Assembly (NCBI RefSeq): GCF_030363035.1
Contig: NZ_JAUCMN010000006.1
Coordinates: 186,001 to 250,000 of the forward strand
Reading direction: 5' to 3'
From: Curtobacterium caseinilyticum
GTDB taxonomy: Bacteria > Actinomycetota > Actinomycetes > Actinomycetales > Microbacteriaceae
Length of the DNA: 64,000 nucleotides
Below the pieces are notes generated by a model. That model saw only the letters and a list, made by a program, of their open reading frames with translations, did not search any database and was not told the DNA's origin. A program made the translations under genes and the position numbers. Below, piece by piece: positions 60,563-64,000 of the stretch; within the stretch, counting starts at the first letter, position 1; each line of letters starts with the position of its first letter.

Positions 60563-61729
60563 TCAGTCGCCCTTGACGTTGACGACCTGCCGCAGCGTGT
60601 GCCGGATCCGGACCAGGTCGGCGGCGTCCGCCATCACCTGGTCGATCGGCTTGTACGCCGCGGGGATCTCGTCGAGGAACGCGTCGGTGTCGCGGTACTC
60701 GATGCCGACCATCGCCGCCCGCAGCTCGTCGTGCGTGAAGGTCCGGCGTGCCGCCGACCGCGAGAACAGCCGACCGGCACCGTGCGGCGACGACTCGAGC
60801 GACGGCTTGTTGCCGAGTCCCTCGACGACGTACGACGCCGTGCCCATCGACCCGGGGATGAGTCCGGGCTGCCCCGCCTGTGCCTGGATCGCGCCCTTGC
60901 GGGAGACCCAGACGCTCTTGCCCCAGTGCGTCTCGCGCTGCGTGAAGTTGTGGTGGCAGTTGATCCGCTCCTGCTCGTCCACGGGCCGACCGAGCACCTC
61001 GGACAGCTGCCGGACGACCCGGTCCATCATCTCCTCGCGGTTGAGCAGGGCGAAGTGCTGTGCCCACCGCAGCTCGGCGATGTACCGGTCGAACTCCTGG
61101 GTGCCCTCGACGAGGTAGGCGAGGTCGGGGTCGGGCAGCTCGATCCACCACCGCTGCATCATCCGCTTGGCGACCGTGATGTGCCGCTGGGCGATCTTGT
61201 TGCCGACGCCCCGCGACCCGGAGTGCAGGAAGAGCCAGACCCGGTCCTCCTCGTCGAGCGAGACCTCGATGAAGTGGTTGCCGGACCCGAGGGTGCCGAG
61301 CTGGTTCCGCCACCCGCCGTGTGCGCCCGCCGGGTCGAAGCCGGCGGTGTCGGCCAGCGCCTCGAGCTCGGCGATCCGCGGGGCGGCGGTGGCGACGATC
61401 TTCCGGTTCGACGCACCCGCCGACAAGGGGACCGCCCGCTCGATCTGCTCGCGGAGGGGCTGCAGGTCGTCGGGCAGGTCGGCCTTCCCGAACTGCGTGC
61501 GGACGGCGATCATGCCGCAGCCGATGTCGACGCCGACGGCGGCCGGCATCACGGCGCCCAGGGTCGGGATGACGGAGCCGACGGTGGCCCCGAGCCCCAG
61601 GTGCGCGTCGGGCATCAGCGCGAGGTGCGGGAACACGAACGGCATCCGGGCCGTCGTGCGGGCCTGCTGCTCGGTGTTCTCCTCGAGCATCGAGGCCCAG
61701 CTGAGCAATCGGTCGTTGATCTTCTCCAC
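60563..61729 (-). CDS. rtcB: RtcB-family RNA ligase
   Basis: A 388-residue ligase from GTG 61729. The metal and GMP-binding residues are visible: PDAHLGLGATVGSVIPT, GVDIGCGMIAVRT (metal Cys), LGTLGSGNHFIEV (Asn/His), FLHSGSRGVGNKIA, NCHHNFTQRETHWG and GSMGTASYVVEG. It joins 2',3'-cyclic-phosphate RNA ends to 5'-OH ends using GTP and manganese, repairing damaged tRNA or rRNA. No archease, RtcA or RtcR gene is beside it. A GACGGCC-gggc-GGCCGTC hairpin (61756-61773) sits in its leader. Confidence 0.95.
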   Translation of the reverse strand: MEKINDRLLSWASMLEENTEQQARTTARMPFVFPHLALMPDAHLGLGATVGSVIPTLGAVMPAAVGVDIGCGMIAVRTQFGKADLPDDLQPLREQIERAVPLSAGASNRKIVATAAPRIAELEALADTAGFDPAGAHGGWRNQLGTLGSGNHFIEVSLDEEDRVWLFLHSGSRGVGNKIAQRHITVAKRMMQRWWIELPDPDLAYLVEGTQEFDRYIAELRWAQHFALLNREEMMDRVVRQLSEVLGRPVDEQERINCHHNFTQRETHWGKSVWVSRKGAIQAQAGQPGLIPGSMGTASYVVEGLGNKPSLESSPHGAGRLFSRSAARRTFTHDELRAAMVGIEYRDTDAFLDEIPAAYKPIDQVMADAADLVRIRHTLRQVVNVKGD

Positions 61730-61848
61730 GGTGTTCGTCCTTCGTCGTGAGGGTCGACGGCCGGGCGGCCGTCGCGGTGACGGTCCGGGGCGGACGGATC
61801 CTGCGCCTCCGTCTCGGCGCAGTGCACCTGTGGAGGAACGACGGGAGG

Positions 61849-61879
61849 GACGCCCCGGGCCGGGTGGGCACGGGGCGTC
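61849..61879 (-). terminator. Hairpin downstream of the small ORF
   Basis: GACGCCCCG (61849-61857) pairs with CGGGGCGTC (61871-61879). It lies 18 bases after the small ORF's stop and 120 bases before the rtcB start, so it may end or attenuate that transcript. Confidence 0.5.
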
Positions 61880-61896
61880 GGGAGACGGCAGCGTGC

Positions 61897-62001
61897 CTAC
61901 GCGGGTTCGCGGAGGGACTGGTTCGCGTACTGCACTGCGGGCAGCACGACGAGCGCATCGAGCTGGTGCTCGCTGCGGCTGCTGTGCTGCTGGGTGCGCA
62001 T
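61897..62001 (-). CDS. Candidate small ORF (34 aa) upstream of rtcB
   Basis: ATG 61999-62001 to TAG 61897-61899, preceded by GGAAGGA five bases upstream. It would encode a 34-residue, Gln- and Ser-rich peptide (MRTQQHSSRSEHQLDALVVL, then PAVQYANQ). About 30 of 33 codons end in G or C, like real genes here. A promoter-like TTGTGC-N18-TACTGT lies upstream (about 62063-62092). I do not recognise it; it could be a leader peptide for rtcB or chance. Confidence 0.4.
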   Translation of the reverse strand: MRTQQHSSRSEHQLDALVVLPAVQYANQSLREPA

Positions 62002-62034
62002 CGCGGTCCTTCCGGAGGTGCCCGGGTCGGGCGG

Positions 62035-62051
62035 TCCTGCCCGTCGGGCAG
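62035..62051. other. Palindrome in the rtcB/GH15 divergent gap
   Basis: CCTGCCC-gtc-GGGCAGG is a perfect 7-bp inverted repeat 35 to 50 bases upstream of the small ORF. It could be an operator or a mRNA hairpin. Besides this, the small ORF and its hairpin, the gap 61730-62235 shows nothing else. Confidence 0.35.
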
Positions 62052-62235
62052 GAGGACCGACAGTAGTGCGACACGCCCGAGCCGCACAAGTCGCCCGGGC
62101 GTGTCGCCACAGCTGCGGGGCCGCGGGTGACCGCCGAGGCGGTCGCTCCTGCACAGCCAGGAGGCGCGACTCGCCCGTCCACAGCGGGGTACGTCCGGCT
62201 GATGGTCACCTCGCCTCCCCGTGCAGGCTGGGACC

Positions 62236-64000
62236 ATGACCGAGCGGACCCGCGACACCCCTGACGCGAACGACAACGAAGAGCGCACCGACGGCTACGT
62301 GCCGCTGCGTTCCTACGGCGCCATCGGCGACGGGCGCACGGTGGCGCTGGTCGCGAAGGACGGCCGGATCGACTGGCTGCCGATCCCGTCGATGGACTCG
62401 CCGCCGGTCTTCGCCAGCATCATCGATGCCGAGCACGGTGGCCACCTCGCGCTCCGACCGACCGGCGACGCGACGGCCGAGCGGGAGTACCTGCCCGGGA
62501 CGAACGTCCTGGTGACGACGTGGACGACCGACTCCGGGTCGTGCACGGTCACCGACGCGATGGTGACCGGGGTCGCCGGGCGTCTGCCGTGGGCCGAGAT
62601 CGGTCGCTGCGTGCAAGGCGTCTCCGGCACCGTGGAGATGGAGTGGGCGGTCGTCCCCGGGACGCTGCTGAACACCGCGGAGCCGAAGCGCCTGGACACC
62701 GCCAACGGCACCGTCATCGGCATCGACGGCGTGACGATCGCCATCGTCGAGCACGGCTTCGAGCCGGTGCACGACGACGGTCCGCGCTTCTCCGGCCGGT
62801 TCTCGACGAGCGAGGGCTCGAAGTCGATCCTGACGATCGTCGGCACCGAGAACGAGCCGATCTTCCTCCCCGAACCGCAGCGCACGCTCGACGCGGTCGA
62901 CCGCACCATCGCGAACTGGGCGACGTGGTCGGAGGAGTTCTCCTACGACGGCCCGTGGTCGGAGGCCGTGCAGCGCAGCGCCCTCGCCCTCAAGCTGCTC
63001 ATCTACTCGCCCACCGGGGCGATCGCGGCGGCGCCGACGACCAGCCTGCCCGAGGACCGCTCCGGCGGGAAGAACTGGGACTACCGGTTCGCCTGGGTCC
63101 GCGACCTGGCGTACACCGTCCACGCCCTCACCCGGTTCGGGCTGCGCGAGGAGACGCACGCCGCGGTCTCGTGGGTGATGCGCACCATCGCCGAGCACGA
63201 CGAGACGATGCCGATCTTCTACGAGCTCGACGGATCGAAGACCGACGGGGTCGAGGAACGCGACGTTCCGGGGTGGAACGGCATCGGTCCGGTGACGATC
63301 GGCAACCGTGCCGGCGACCAGCTGCAGCTCGGCGTCTGGGGCGACGTCTTCGAGATCATGCGGCAGTACGTACGGGCGGGCAACGTGCTCGACCGCCAGA
63401 CGGCCGGAGTGCTCCAACGGCTCGCCGACGACGCCTGCCACCGCTGGCCCGAGCAGGACTCCGGCATGTGGGAGCTGCAGGAGGCGCAGCACTACGTGAC
63501 GAGCAAGATCGGCTGCTGGCAGGCCCTCGACGCCGCCGTCGAGCTGCACGACGCCGGCATGATCGACGGCCCGCGCGAGAAGTGGATCGAGAATCGCGAG
63601 CTCATCGAGCAGTGGGTGTCCGAGCACGGCTGGGACGACGAGCGCGGCCACTACGTCATGTACCCGGGGTCCGGCACGCTCGACACCTCCATCCTGCTGC
63701 ACGCGATGTCGGCGTTCGACCGCGGACCGCGCATGGAGTCGACGATCCGCGCGATCGAGGACCAGCTGCAGCGCGGACCGCTCGTGTACCGCTACTCCGG
63801 TGTGGAGCAGGAGGAGTCGCCCTTCGTCGCCTGCTCGTTCTGGCTCGCAGCGGCGATGGCGTGCGTCGGCCGCGTGGACGACGCCCGCGCCCTGATGGAC
63901 GAGATGGTCGAGCAGGGCAACGATGTGGGGCTGTACAGCGAGATGATCAGCGAGGACGGTCACTTCATGGGCAACATCCCGCAGGGGCTGTCCCACCTCG
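62236..64000 (+). CDS. GH15-family glycoside hydrolase (glucoamylase/trehalase-like), 3' truncated
   Basis: From ATG 62236 the frame stays open to the right edge (588 codons), so the end is missing. GYVPLRSYGAIGDGRTVALVAKDGRIDWLPIPSMDSPPVFASI is the GH15 N-terminal domain; NWDYRFAWVRDLAYT is the catalytic (alpha/alpha)6 barrel entry, SGMWELQEAQHYVTSKIGCW holds the first acid Glu region, and EEQEESPFVACSFWLAAAMA-like sequence follows. Relatives act as glucoamylase or as trehalase in actinobacteria. No signal peptide. The minus-strand open frame 62206-63996 is its antisense shadow. Confidence 0.93.
   Translation, partial: MTERTRDTPDANDNEERTDGYVPLRSYGAIGDGRTVALVAKDGRIDWLPIPSMDSPPVFASIIDAEHGGHLALRPTGDATAEREYLPGTNVLVTTWTTDSGSCTVTDAMVTGVAGRLPWAEIGRCVQGVSGTVEMEWAVVPGTLLNTAEPKRLDTANGTVIGIDGVTIAIVEHGFEPVHDDGPRFSGRFSTSEGSKSILTIVGTENEPIFLPEPQRTLDAVDRTIANWATWSEEFSYDGPWSEAVQRSALALKLLIYSPTGAIAAAPTTSLPEDRSGGKNWDYRFAWVRDLAYTVHALTRFGLREETHAAVSWVMRTIAEHDETMPIFYELDGSKTDGVEERDVPGWNGIGPVTIGNRAGDQLQLGVWGDVFEIMRQYVRAGNVLDRQTAGVLQRLADDACHRWPEQDSGMWELQEAQHYVTSKIGCWQALDAAVELHDAGMIDGPREKWIENRELIEQWVSEHGWDDERGHYVMYPGSGTLDTSILLHAMSAFDRGPRMESTIRAIEDQLQRGPLVYRYSGVEQEESPFVACSFWLAAAMACVGRVDDARALMDEMVEQGNDVGLYSEMISEDGHFMGNIPQGLSHL

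Noticed and set aside
62206-63996. 596-residue open frame on the minus strand
   Set aside because: It is the complement of the GH15 gene, which has clear family motifs on the + strand.

Overview
The window looks like chromosomal DNA of a high-GC actinobacterium (roughly 70% G+C, strong G/C third-position bias, frequent GTG starts, ATGA/GTGA/TGATG stop-start overlaps). The gene set (DUF4383, DUF1206, TIGR03943 plus permease, CopD/CtaG fusion, HisC-like aminotransferase next to a ketoacid dehydrogenase, LAYTG-anchored surface protein) fits Microbacteriaceae, probably Curtobacterium or a close relative; this is inferred from gene content, not from a search. About 60 protein genes are supported. 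No tRNA, rRNA, transposase, integrase or CRISPR array was seen. Both edges cut genes: an alcohol dehydrogenase on the left and a GH15 glycoside hydrolase on the right.

1-13.2 kb: alcohol dehydrogenase fragment, AraC regulator, a membrane-anchored propeller-like protein with the TIGR03943/permease pair, a TetR regulator divergent from two SMR efflux genes, a flavin-dependent oxidoreductase with a probable 3' frameshift, a PAP2 phosphatase, a DUF4383 protein, and a CopD-CtaG membrane protein translationally coupled to a PIF1-like helicase. 13.3-19.3 kb: HU protein, a cysteine-poor (zinc-independent type) rpmB-rpmG-rpsN operon, a striking 12-unit tandem-repeat array, a hydrolase, and the zinc uptake operon znuA-znuC-znuB-zur preceded by a clear Zur box. 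19.4-22.4 kb: a split sugar PTS (EIIC opposite EIIB-EIIA) with its GntR/UTRA regulator and a shared operator-like motif. 22.5-27.8 kb: two-component system, MprF-like phospholipid aminoacylase-like protein and coupled membrane esterase. 27.9-31.0 kb: a complete lactococcin-972-type bacteriocin locus (secreted peptide, DUF1430-type membrane protein, ABC ATPase), the best candidate here for an undescribed system.

31.0-44.5 kb: GNAT acetyltransferase, a branched-chain/2-oxoacid dehydrogenase operon (aminotransferase, E1 alpha, E1 beta, lipoylated E2), holin-like membrane protein, low-molecular-weight phosphatase coupled to purB, LysR regulator divergent from an EamA exporter, a TIGR01777 epimerase/DUF4166 pair, a CDF metal exporter and a small secreted protein with a toxin-like C-terminal pattern. 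44.7-53.3 kb: MFS exporter divergent from a LysR regulator, ECF sigma factor with its membrane-anchored partner, two small membrane proteins, a large cell-wall-anchored lectin/DUF11 protein with an Asp/Gly/His repeat stalk, and a GH13 alpha-glucosidase. 53.4-64 kb: FMN reductase, MarR regulator, a Dps/SDR/FAD-reductase stress cluster, alpha/beta hydrolase, SMP-30 lactonase, DUF1206 protein, RtcB RNA ligase with a small upstream ORF, and the truncated GH15 enzyme.

Repeats are prominent between genes: near-identical GACGGGAGGCGCGG hairpins end several transcription units, and several 9-, 18-, 24- and 32-bp tandem arrays are present.
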